Source: Pirellulaceae bacterium (GTDB lineage Bacteria > Planctomycetota > Planctomycetia > Pirellulales > Pirellulaceae). Taken from it: DNA of 45,931 nucleotides. Each line of letters opens with the position of its first letter. Position 1 is the stretch's first letter. Made by a program: the position numbers and the translations under genes. Where the stretch lies: NCBI GenBank assembly GCA_028289675.1, contig JANQOL010000365.1, positions 1-45,931 on the forward strand, written 5' to 3'. Shown piece after piece: positions 1-7,605 of the stretch. A model generated the notes under the pieces. It saw nothing but the letters and a program-made list of their open reading frames with translations. It had not been told where the DNA came from and made no database searches.

Positions 1-132
1 ACGAAGGCCGATGCGATGGCGAAGGCGAAAGGGGCTCATCGAAAGCAGCTCAAGGATTCCGACCAAAAATCAAATGTGCGCAACTTGACGGACACTACCG
101 CTTCACGATCAGTTTCCATTCCCCGGAGCTGA
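1..132 (+). CDS. Possible 3' end of a protein entering from the left edge
   Basis: Reading frame 1 is open from the first base to a TGA at 130-132 and would encode 43 residues rich in Lys, Ala and Ser, with no recognisable motif. It overlaps the 3' end of the convergent sulfatase gene by 38 bp, so one of the two ends may be eroded. The composition is compatible with a real basic C-terminus, but 43 codons without a stop are weak evidence. The part left of the window would decide it. Confidence 0.2.
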   Translation, partial: TKADAMAKAKGAHRKQLKDSDQKSNVRNLTDTTASRSVSIPRS

Positions 133-1270
133 TTGCCGCACGATAGGGCTCAAGGTTATAAACGACACTTTGTCGCTTCCGACCAACTCCTGTTGTCAAT
201 AACTGTGTCTGCTCCTTGCCATCGATGTTGCCTGGGATTCTCGCGCCGGAAAACCGAAGTAGTGTTGGGAATATGTCAGTGACGTGGATGGGTTCACTTA
301 TTTGGCTTCTGGGTATGCGGCCAGGCCAGTTGACGCAGGCAACCACGCGGCAACCACCTTCTAAGAGAGTCCCTTTACCTCCTCGATAAGGGAGATTGCT
401 TGCGGGCAGATTGATGTTCGATACATCGGATTCTCCTGAGAAAGCTGCGCTACGATTGCCACCGTTATCACTCATGAAAACTATGAGTGTTTCTTCTCGA
501 ACTTTTTGAGCGTCGAGTGCCGCGACGACTTTTCCGATCTGCTCGTCCATACAGCTCACCATGCCTGCATAGATCTGGCGAGTTTCATCAACAATGTTTG
601 AGTAGCGTTGTCGATAGGCTTTCGGAACCTGGTAGGGGGCATGCGGTGCCGTGAACGCCAGCCATAAGAACAATGGCGAGTCAAAGTCGTGGTGGTGAAT
701 GATTTGCTCTGACCGATCGCCAATCAATTCTGTCGCGTATCCAGAATCGTTGCTTGGCAATTCGTCGTCATACCAATCACGCTTTCCGCCAGCCTCATGG
801 CTGAAGTAGTCGATTTCTCCGACCAGTGGACCATACTGTGAGTCGAACCCTCGGGCCTTGGGCCAAAACTCTTGCTTACCATGTCCCAAATGCCACTTTC
901 CGACAATCGCGGTTGTATAGCCGATCTCACGCAACAGTTCCGGTAGCAGCCTCTCATTCAGATTTAGCCCATACTTCGCGTCAGACGGAATTGCCGCGGA
1001 CTGCAAGCCATACCGAAAGGGGTACCGCCCTGTAAGAAACGCGGCACGAGTCGGGGTACACATCGGCAAAGCGTAGAACCTCTCGAGTTTCGCTCCTTCC
1101 CGTGCCAACTCGTCGATGACCGGAGTCTCAATATCTGAGCCGTGGAATCCGACGTCTGCCCAGCCAAGGTCGTCGGCAATGATCACAACGATGTTGGGCA
1201 TTTCAGCCGATTGAAGATGCCCCGTAACGATGATCAAGCCGACTAGGCTTATTAATCCACTTGGATTCAT
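95..1270 (-). CDS. Type I sulfatase (arylsulfatase family), short C-terminus
   Basis: Probable secreted or periplasmic sulfatase that removes sulfate esters, most likely from algal polysaccharides, as is typical of planctomycetes. A hydrophobic N-terminus (about residues 5-22) looks like a signal peptide. Visible family features are the metal-binding Asp pair in IIADDLGW (D33, D34), the formylglycine signature CTPTR with C71 as the modified Cys, GKWHLGH, and SDNGG further on. The ATG at 1270 has AGGA seven bases upstream. The protein is 391 residues and stops just after the GEWKLI segment, where family members usually continue for several dozen residues through an ELYDL-type segment, so the C-terminus seems truncated. 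It lies downstream of the SHD1 gene on the same strand with a 120-bp gap. Substrate cannot be told. Confidence 0.9.
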   Translation of the reverse strand: MNPSGLISLVGLIIVTGHLQSAEMPNIVVIIADDLGWADVGFHGSDIETPVIDELAREGAKLERFYALPMCTPTRAAFLTGRYPFRYGLQSAAIPSDAKYGLNLNERLLPELLREIGYTTAIVGKWHLGHGKQEFWPKARGFDSQYGPLVGEIDYFSHEAGGKRDWYDDELPSNDSGYATELIGDRSEQIIHHHDFDSPLFLWLAFTAPHAPYQVPKAYRQRYSNIVDETRQIYAGMVSCMDEQIGKVVAALDAQKVREETLIVFMSDNGGNRSAAFSGESDVSNINLPASNLPYRGGKGTLLEGGCRVVACVNWPGRIPRSQISEPIHVTDIFPTLLRFSGARIPGNIDGKEQTQLLTTGVGRKRQSVVYNLEPYRAAISSGEWKLIVKR

Positions 1271-1390
1271 GTCAATTCCTGTTCAAATGATGGTGTGTCT
1301 TTCGCTTTCGCAAGAACCCAACGGTCCTTTCCGCCGTAGAGAAAAGTTCCAGGTTTCGTAGGGAAGGCACATTGTCTATGAGACATCGAA

Positions 1391-2329
1391 CTAGTACTGC
1401 CGGCGTTGTTTAGCCACAGAAGCTACTGAGTAGGTTGGGTACTTCGCCTTTGCACGCATCGTGGCCTGCCGGCTATCTCGTCCAGGCACGACGACGGCAA
1501 CCGGGTGGCCGCCGCGTTGAGGAATCATGCTGACCTCCCACAGATCGAACATGCCTGCCCCGTAGGCTTGGGTTTGAAGATGGAGTCGCGTTATTTGACG
1601 GATAGCTTGCTGGTTTCGTTGATGACCGTGGGCGTTAACGCGGAGGGCAAGATCGTATTCCTCGCGCTCTCTCGAATCTTCTTTTTCGTCTTTCCACTCA
1701 TCCCAGCCTGGTTCAAGGATCTTGCGATCGTCAGCGGTCAAAAGAAAGAATGGAACCATGTAGTGGTCACCGGTGGAGATCTCGAACATAACTCCGTCGC
1801 AAATGTACGTGCGCGGCCTGCTGTTTAGGTTCTCCGCGGCCCATTCCTTCAGCTCGCTGATCGTTTTCAAGTCTTCTTTTTCAAAGTACGAGACGATGCG
1901 TGGTACCATGTGCTGGTAAATAGGGAGAGCTTCATCAAGTTTCTTGTCATTCACATACATCTCATTTCGATAACGCCGCACCGAAACTCGCCGACGTCCG
2001 TACTCGATGACACTACCCTTGAAGACCAGGCCGTTTCTCAGCGTCCACCGCTGGTCATATTCGTTCAAGCTGTCAACTTTTTCGTAGAGGTCTTCAGAGT
2101 TGAGGAACTTCTGGTCCGAATCGCTCAACTCTGCAATCTTCACCATCACTAAGCTCTTGTCCTTCTTCTGCAGTACAACGTTCGAATCACTGCGTGCGAG
2201 AAACTCGGCTTCCAGCTTGTAGTGACTGGTTTTGTCGGTCCAAGTACGAGTCTCAGCCCAACATGCTGCTGGAAACCAGAAACCCGTCAAGAAACCGAGT
2301 GCGATGTGAGTGAATAGGTTTTTCATCAT
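1391..2329 (-). CDS. Secreted SHD1-domain protein
   Basis: A 312-residue exported protein of unknown function. I chose the ATG at 2329 because AAGGATCAGG precedes it and a signal peptide follows (hydrophobic stretch ending ACWAE); the longer open frame would put 22 residues ahead of it. Just after the signal is an SHD1-like segment (RTWTDKTSHYKLEAEF through the KSLVMVKIAELS region), a small beta-rich module very common in planctomycete exported proteins. A second similar stretch (RWTLRNGLVFKGSVIE) follows. The C-terminal half is charged and has no domain I recognise. It begins 34 bp after the NIR/SIR-like gene, so the two are probably co-transcribed from the sigma-54 promoter upstream of that gene. 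Confidence 0.8.
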   Translation of the reverse strand: MMKNLFTHIALGFLTGFWFPAACWAETRTWTDKTSHYKLEAEFLARSDSNVVLQKKDKSLVMVKIAELSDSDQKFLNSEDLYEKVDSLNEYDQRWTLRNGLVFKGSVIEYGRRRVSVRRYRNEMYVNDKKLDEALPIYQHMVPRIVSYFEKEDLKTISELKEWAAENLNSRPRTYICDGVMFEISTGDHYMVPFFLLTADDRKILEPGWDEWKDEKEDSREREEYDLALRVNAHGHQRNQQAIRQITRLHLQTQAYGAGMFDLWEVSMIPQRGGHPVAVVVPGRDSRQATMRAKAKYPTYSVASVAKQRRQY

Positions 2330-2363
2330 CCTGATCCTTTGAAAGAAAGTGAAGAAGAGAGTT

Positions 2364-3512
2364 CTAGCTACGTTTATTCGTGTTTGGATGGGCACCGAGA
2401 TCGACTACGGCTTGTTCAATTGCTCTTCGTGCCTTGCCTTCAATTCCCGACAGTATCAAGTTGCCCATCGGCGATGCAAAAACGCGCTCAATACGATTGT
2501 CGAGCACCGCCTGTAGGGTTTCGCGAAGCCGAAGGTCTTCCTTGTGAATAATTCCGCCCGGAACTGGCAAGCCATAGCCCCATGTACCATCGGTCTGTCG
2601 TATCCAGCCAAGGTGATCTTCTGCGGTCGCAATACGGATTGGCTTGCATGGTCGCAGGTGACAAGCGAGGTGTTCTTCAAGCTGTTGAGCAACGGCATCG
2701 GCGCCGATGCCCGAAAGAACTGTAGCGACGGAATCCAAACCTTGCCTGGACCCGGACGCCACACAAACCACTCGATTGATAGCTCGAATCAACAGTAGCA
2801 CTTCGTCTGTCGAGACATGTGCCAGTGGCTGTGGACTGGGGACTAACCGTAGATCGTGACGCACGTTCGAAGTTCCGATATAGACATTGAATCCATCCAA
2901 TCGTCCGCGGCTGGAGATTCCCACGAAATCGAGATCGTTAGACCCTACTGCGACACAGTTGTCAGTCTCGATCGAAAAACCGATTCTGAACCCAGGCGAT
3001 AGGTTGTTACGTGTCGGGGAAGAACGCGATTCGTGAGAGTCGATGGCTTGGCAGCCAGTGGTTTCGTTCTTAACAAGATCCAGGTTGTCTGTTGCGGTTG
3101 CCGCGACAAGACGCGCGAGCTGCATAACCTTTCTTCGTATAACACTCTGATGCGGCGACTTATCCAGGCAACTCAGCGGGCACACAATGACGGTCGCTGG
3201 ATGGATCTCTTGCGGATCGTCGCCGTCGTAGCCCAGTCGACTTGCCCAGAGGTCATCAGAGAGAGAGACATTTTCGAAGAGTACGAGGGCAGTTCCGGGC
3301 ACTAAACGAAGCACGCCGGATCGGAGTTCATCCAGTGCTTCAAGCATCTGAAGCAGACGGGGTGAACTGAGGCCAGCGAACGAAATTGGCTCAACAGCTC
3401 GAAGCTCCGCAGTTCCCATTCCTGCCACTTTAGGACAGCCACGATGCCGTCCTTGTGCGTCAACGGCGAACTTCGATTTGTCAGCAGTGTTGTTCATGAT
3501 GACTTTGTTCAT
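2364..3512 (-). CDS. Nitrite/sulfite-reductase-like (CobG/NIR-SIR fold) protein, atypical
   Basis: About 382 residues from the ATG at 3512. The middle part (SPGFRIGFSIETDNCVAV, then NDLDFVGI and LDGFNVYIG) resembles the ferredoxin-like/siroheme half of sulfite reductases and precorrin-3B synthases, and DHLGWIRQTDGTWGYGLPV resembles the start of their second half-domain. VIVCPLSCLD matches the position of the VVVSPLAGLD segment of CobG-like proteins. The canonical Cys pairs that hold siroheme and [4Fe-4S] are not visible, and the protein ends where the cysteine-bearing C-terminal domain should begin, so catalytic reduction is doubtful. The ATG at 3512 has GGAAG nearby, but the predicted sigma-54 transcription start lies inside this coding region, which would favour the in-frame ATG at 3497 or a later one. 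Confidence 0.6.
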   Translation of the reverse strand: MNKVIMNNTADKSKFAVDAQGRHRGCPKVAGMGTAELRAVEPISFAGLSSPRLLQMLEALDELRSGVLRLVPGTALVLFENVSLSDDLWASRLGYDGDDPQEIHPATVIVCPLSCLDKSPHQSVIRRKVMQLARLVAATATDNLDLVKNETTGCQAIDSHESRSSPTRNNLSPGFRIGFSIETDNCVAVGSNDLDFVGISSRGRLDGFNVYIGTSNVRHDLRLVPSPQPLAHVSTDEVLLLIRAINRVVCVASGSRQGLDSVATVLSGIGADAVAQQLEEHLACHLRPCKPIRIATAEDHLGWIRQTDGTWGYGLPVPGGIIHKEDLRLRETLQAVLDNRIERVFASPMGNLILSGIEGKARRAIEQAVVDLGAHPNTNKRS

Positions 3513-3513
3513 T

Positions 3514-3529
3514 TGCAGCTTCCGTGCCA
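3514..3529 (-). promoter_or_regulatory. Sigma-54 (-24/-12) promoter
   Basis: On the minus strand the sequence TGGCACGGAAGCTGCA fits the RpoN consensus TGGCACG-N4-TTGCA with one mismatch (C for T). The invariant GG and GC doublets are exactly ten bases apart. It lies in front of the NIR/SIR-like gene. A sigma-54 activator is encoded divergently, and a long inverted repeat sits about 100 bp upstream, which is the classical enhancer distance. The inferred transcription start is near 3504. Confidence 0.65.
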
Positions 3530-3596
3530 GACGAGATGCCTTGTTGTAAGTGCCTTCCAGAGAATGGCTTGCGCGATTTTTGGCCTGCCGGTGCGC

Positions 3597-3633
3597 AGCC
3601 TGAAATTTCATGGAAACCATGAAATTTCAGGCT
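3597..3633. promoter_or_regulatory. Perfect 17-bp inverted repeat, likely enhancer/operator
   Basis: AGCCTGAAATTTCATGG at 3597-3613 and its exact reverse complement at 3617-3633 are separated by AAA. The repeat lies between the divergent NIR/SIR-like gene and the sigma-54 activator gene, centred near -112 of the predicted sigma-54 start. A bound dimer of the adjacent activator is the simplest reading. It is also just upstream of the activator's own start, so autoregulation is possible. Confidence 0.65.
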
Positions 3634-3648
3634 TTAACAAGAAAATTC

Positions 3649-5277
3649 ATGAATAATGGGAGCATGAATAGAACACTTGAAGACGTTCGTGATGCGTTGC
3701 TTGAGATGGCGGATAGCCGAGAGCTGGCGAGCCTTCTGGAACTCACCGTGCGCAAGATCTGTGAAAGAAAGGACGTTGCTCTTGCGCGCGTCTGGCTTGT
3801 TGAGGAAGGCGATATCTGTGCGACTTGCTCTATGGCCGCGGCCTGCCCCAACCAGCAACTTTGCCTCCATCTCGTTGCAAGCCAAGGTCTGCCGCTGGAC
3901 GAGTCAGAGAATTGGAGTCGCACCGATGGAGGATTCAAGCGCATCCCGCTCGGAGTCCGCAAGGTGGGTCATATTGCCAAGACGAAGCGAGCAGTCGAGA
4001 TAAGGGACGTGAGTGCGGGGTCGGATTGGATCGCGGATCCCGACTGGGCAAGACGCGAAAAAATCCGCGGGTTTGTCGGGCATCCAATACTGCATCGAGA
4101 TCAACTAATCGGGGTGCTCGGCGTATTCCTGCGTGTCCCCGTTGTGAAGGATGCTCTGATGTCTCTGCGCATGGTCGCAGACCATCTGGCGTCTGCGATC
4201 GTCAACGCTCGTGCCTTTCGAGAAATCGACGACCTACGCGCCCGTCTTGCGTCCGAAAATGAATATCTTCGAGAAGAATTGGAGGGACTCCGTGTCAGTG
4301 ATCAGATCGTCGGCAACTCTCCCGCATTCCGGGCCGCCTTGGAAAAGACAGCACTGGTTGCACCCACAGATACCTCAGTCCTAGTTCTGGGCGAATCGGG
4401 GACTGGCAAGGAGTTGATTGCTCAGGCGGTGCATAACCAAAGCGAAGTACGTAACGGACCGCTAATTCGAGTCAACTGCGCTTCGATTCCGCGTGAGTTG
4501 TTCGAGAGCGAGTTTTTTGGCCACGTGCAAGGCTCATTCACGGGCGCAGTTCGTGATCGGATTGGACGATTCGAACTTGCCCACAACGGCACTTTGTTTC
4601 TCGATGAGATTGGCGAAGTGCCACTAGACATGCAGAGCAAGCTACTGCGCGTGATACAGGAAAAGACTTTCGAGCGGATTGGCGACACCGAAACACGGCA
4701 TTCAAGTTGTCGCATTGTTGCAGCCACCAACCGAGATCTTAAGGTTGAAGCGATGAAAGGCAACTTCCGAGAGGACCTGTACTATCGTCTCAGCGTTTTT
4801 CCGATCGAACTCCCGCCCCTCCGCGAACGCAGGGAGGATGTTCACTTGCTAGTTCAACACTTCCTAGATATTGCCTGCCAGAAGTCTGGTTTGAAGACGC
4901 CCAGATTGAAAAAGCAAGATACCGAAAACTTGACCGCCTACGATTGGCCAGGCAATGTTCGTGAGCTACAGAACATAGTCGAGCAAGCAGTCGTGAGGCT
5001 GAGGGTTGGCCCACTAGAATTTCACTTGCCGAGAAGCGCAGATCGGCCCTCAACTAGCAAACCCAATCGAATCAGTTCCGAAGCGACTCCTGAAAAAGTG
5101 CTGACCTATGATCAAATGAAAGATCTCGAACGCAGCAATGTGACTAGAGCTCTGGAGATCAGCAACTGGAAGGTATACGGCAAGCGAGGAGCAGCTGAAC
5201 GACTTGGAATTCACCCAGCAACGCTCGCCTCTAAGATGAAAGTCCTTGGGATTTCACGTCCGGAATTCCAGGAGTAG
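3649..5277 (+). CDS. GAF-domain sigma-54-dependent activator (NtrC/NorR type)
   Basis: Enhancer-binding protein of 542 residues: GAF sensor (about 10-185), AAA+ ATPase (about 215-455) and a Fis-type HTH at the C-terminus (WKVYGKRGAAERLGIHPATL). Walker A is GESGTGKE and Walker B is GTLFLDEIGE. The sigma-54 contact loop GAFTGA reads GSFTGA. Within the GAF domain four cysteines form C-x2-C-x5-C-x5-C (C57, C60, C66, C72), a candidate Fe-S or metal site. The first ATG of the frame (3610) lies inside the 17-bp inverted repeat, so I prefer the ATG at 3649; the ATG at 3664, after GGGAG, is also possible. It is transcribed divergently from the NIR/SIR-like and SHD1 genes, which are its probable targets. 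Confidence 0.92.
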   Translation: MNNGSMNRTLEDVRDALLEMADSRELASLLELTVRKICERKDVALARVWLVEEGDICATCSMAAACPNQQLCLHLVASQGLPLDESENWSRTDGGFKRIPLGVRKVGHIAKTKRAVEIRDVSAGSDWIADPDWARREKIRGFVGHPILHRDQLIGVLGVFLRVPVVKDALMSLRMVADHLASAIVNARAFREIDDLRARLASENEYLREELEGLRVSDQIVGNSPAFRAALEKTALVAPTDTSVLVLGESGTGKELIAQAVHNQSEVRNGPLIRVNCASIPRELFESEFFGHVQGSFTGAVRDRIGRFELAHNGTLFLDEIGEVPLDMQSKLLRVIQEKTFERIGDTETRHSSCRIVAATNRDLKVEAMKGNFREDLYYRLSVFPIELPPLRERREDVHLLVQHFLDIACQKSGLKTPRLKKQDTENLTAYDWPGNVRELQNIVEQAVVRLRVGPLEFHLPRSADRPSTSKPNRISSEATPEKVLTYDQMKDLERSNVTRALEISNWKVYGKRGAAERLGIHPATLASKMKVLGISRPEFQE

Positions 5278-5610
5278 TTCTGAGCTGGTTGCATAACGGA
5301 CCAAATGCAATCGCCTTTCGAGTCTCAGAGACACGGGAACCCATCGTCGAACGTCGAAAGCCGTTCGTCATCGCTCTTGCGAGATGTGCCTCGTTCTCAC
5401 TTAGGCCTGGCTGCTACCGGAAGCAGCGTACAGCGTCCGGCAGCCAAGGTCCGTCAGGAGATGGTCGCGACTCCCCTATTCGAAGGTCAATCAGGTAGAC
5501 AAGTTTGGACCAAGCCGAAAAGACTCCCGGGCCATACCAGCATTCTGGTAGGCTAGTACGCCGTCGGTGGGCTTTGGCTTGGTGCAAGATTTTTTAGGTG
5601 GCGTCGATTT
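5278..5610. other. Intergenic stretch, no gene seen
   Basis: About 330 bp between the activator and the EEP gene. Two overlapping short frames are open here, but neither has a ribosome site, a motif or coding-like composition. AGGTGG at about 5597 precedes the EEP start codon. I see no convincing promoter or terminator. Confidence 0.5.
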
Positions 5611-6480
5611 ATGTTTGCAATCGATAGAAGTCGTTTTTTAGTTCTCGTGTCCTGCAGCATGATGTTCGCGCAGGCGTCGCTGTCAGCCGCAGAGCCGTTG
5701 CGAGTGATGTCGTTTAACATTCGTTTCGGCAGCGCCAAAGATGGTGACGATGTCTGGGAAAAGCGAAAAGAGCTGGTGGCAGAGACGATTCAGCGATTTA
5801 AACCCGATCTCCTTGGCACGCAGGAGACGCTGAGATTTCAAGCCGAGTTCCTGGAAGAGCAGCTTGGCGACTACGCTTACTTCGGGCGATCTCGTATGAA
5901 GACGCCCAATGAGCATTGCGGCATTTTCTATCGGACCGAACGATTTACATGGCTTGCTGGCGGACACTTCTGGCTGAGCGAAACTCCCGAGGTTCCGGAG
6001 TCGAAGAGCTGGGATTCTTCACTGCCTCGCATGGCAAGCTGGGTCTTGCTGAGTGACGCGTCGAATGCAACGTCGCCACCGATCTTGATGGTGAACACGC
6101 ACTTCGATCATCGAGGAGCGACAGCGAGAGAGGAATCCGCGCGGCTCTTAAGGCATCGCATCGGGAAGTTGGCCAGCGTCGCGAATGGAATTCACGTGGT
6201 GGTTACGGGTGACTTCAACGCGGGCGAGGGCTCGCAGCCCTATCAGGCGCTGTTGAAGGACAACATGGATCTTCGCGATACATTCCGCATCGCGAAACCG
6301 GAACGCGGGCAAGCCGAGGGGACGTTCAACGCATTTCGAGGCGTCGACACGGGAGCTCGCATCGACTGGATTTTGGCCAGCCGCACGCTTGACGTTCAAG
6401 AGGCAGCCATCGTTCGCAGTTCGAAAGATGGACGGTATCCCTCCGATCACTTTCCCGTCACAGCCATCGTGCAGCCGTAG
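5611..6480 (+). CDS. Secreted endonuclease/exonuclease/phosphatase family protein
   Basis: A 289-residue exported metal-dependent phosphodiesterase/phosphatase of the EEP (DNase I-like) fold. The signal peptide ends near SLSAAEP. The ordered EEP motifs are present: MSFNIRFG, GTQET (metal-binding Glu), NTHFDH, GDFNAG, RIDWILAS and SDHFPV, covering the catalytic His/Asp/Asn set. This composition is common in planctomycete and Bacteroidetes secreted EEP proteins, whose substrates are mostly unknown; it could act on a sugar phosphate, lipid phosphate or nucleic acid. The ATG at 5611 follows AGGTGG. The next gene, also exported, starts 118 bp downstream after a hairpin. Confidence 0.9.
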   Translation: MFAIDRSRFLVLVSCSMMFAQASLSAAEPLRVMSFNIRFGSAKDGDDVWEKRKELVAETIQRFKPDLLGTQETLRFQAEFLEEQLGDYAYFGRSRMKTPNEHCGIFYRTERFTWLAGGHFWLSETPEVPESKSWDSSLPRMASWVLLSDASNATSPPILMVNTHFDHRGATAREESARLLRHRIGKLASVANGIHVVVTGDFNAGEGSQPYQALLKDNMDLRDTFRIAKPERGQAEGTFNAFRGVDTGARIDWILASRTLDVQEAAIVRSSKDGRYPSDHFPVTAIVQP

Positions 6481-6522
6481 GACTTGGTTGCAGTTTGCGA
6501 CAAGTCGACCCGGTTCAGTACA

Positions 6523-6561
6523 CACTCAACGAGGGTGACCAGAGGGCCGCCTCGTTGAGTG
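6523..6561 (+). terminator. Hairpin terminator candidate
   Basis: CACTCAACGAGG (6523-6534) and CCTCGTTGAGTG (6550-6561) form a perfect 12-bp stem with a 15-base loop, 42 bp after the EEP stop codon. No U-run follows, so it may stabilise the mRNA end rather than terminate transcription by itself. Confidence 0.5.
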
Positions 6562-6598
6562 ATCACAAGAGTCAGCCAATTCACATCAGTTGTTAATC

Positions 6599-7513
6599 AT
6601 GTCGAAAACCTATCTTCTTGCTGGCGTATGTCTGTTTTGCCTTACCGACGCAGCTGCTGCTGACGAGGTCTCATCACCGAAGCCGAATTCGGTCAAGGTC
6701 GCCGCTGTGCAGATCAGCGGCTATGACAAGGGTGACCTTCCGCGAGAAGGTTTCGATCCGTCGGCCGCGTTGGTGCCCTATATCAATCGGGCCGGTCGCG
6801 AGGGAGCTCAGTTGGTCGTGTTTCCAGAATACGTTCTAGGACACATCAAAGTGCCAGGGCCTGAGACCAAGCCGATTTCTGCGGCAGCAAAAGCCAATTC
6901 CATCTATGTGATCGTCGGATGTTGGGAGAAATCGGGTGGGGACACGTTTGCGAATGTGGCCCTGGTCTTCGGTCGTAGCGGTGAAATTGTCGGCCGGTAT
7001 CGAAAGACGCATCCCGCCATCGATCACTTCGAGGGCAACGAGCCTTGGAAGCACCCGCCCGGTGATAAGAGCCGGCAGTGGATGCTTGAGAACGATCCAG
7101 AATGGATCATGCAGGCGGGTGACGACTTACCGGTGTTCGATTTCGATTTCGGCCGCGTCGGCATTATGACTTGTTACGACGGCTGGTTTCCCGAGCCGGC
7201 ACGCGTTCTCTCGCTACGTGGCGCCGAGTTGATCGTCTGGATCAATGGCCGACGGGGTGAAGTGGAGGACTTCATCGTCCGCTCGATCATGTTTCAAAGC
7301 CATGTAGCCATGGTCGCTGCCAACCAGGCCTACGGCGGAGGCACCATGATCGGAGACGGCCGCCGCCAGATACTTGTGCGAAGCCCATCGCGGCAAGAAT
7401 CGTACATCACCGCAACGATCAATCTGGCAAGGGTTCGCCAGATGCGCTCCTCCAGCCGCAACTTCGCTCAGCGACGTCCCGACCTCTACGGTGAACTTGT
7501 GAGGCAAGACTAG
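6599..7513 (+). CDS. Secreted carbon-nitrogen hydrolase (nitrilase family)
   Basis: A 304-residue amidase/nitrilase-superfamily enzyme that hydrolyses an amide or nitrile C-N bond. The catalytic triad is visible: Glu in VVFPEYVLG (E77), Lys in GRYRKTHP (K136) and Cys in MTCYDGW (C192). A signal peptide (residues 1-21, ending AAAA) is unusual for this mostly cytoplasmic superfamily but seen in planctomycetes. A TTG nine bases earlier is in frame; I chose the ATG at 6599 because the signal peptide then starts correctly. It follows the EEP gene on the same strand and converges with the acetyltransferase gene. The substrate is unknown. Confidence 0.88.
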   Translation: MSKTYLLAGVCLFCLTDAAAADEVSSPKPNSVKVAAVQISGYDKGDLPREGFDPSAALVPYINRAGREGAQLVVFPEYVLGHIKVPGPETKPISAAAKANSIYVIVGCWEKSGGDTFANVALVFGRSGEIVGRYRKTHPAIDHFEGNEPWKHPPGDKSRQWMLENDPEWIMQAGDDLPVFDFDFGRVGIMTCYDGWFPEPARVLSLRGAELIVWINGRRGEVEDFIVRSIMFQSHVAMVAANQAYGGGTMIGDGRRQILVRSPSRQESYITATINLARVRQMRSSSRNFAQRRPDLYGELVRQD

Positions 7514-7605
7514 CTGGACGGTCCCTTGAAATGGCTAGCGCCGTCGGCTCACAAATTCGAGTTCTGGGGGGCAATCTCAAGCAGTGCATGGAGTGAGCTG
7601 CGAAA

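Noticed and set aside
2364..3512. A functional sulfite or nitrite reductase
   Set aside because: The cysteine ligands for siroheme/[4Fe-4S] and the C-terminal domain are not visible.
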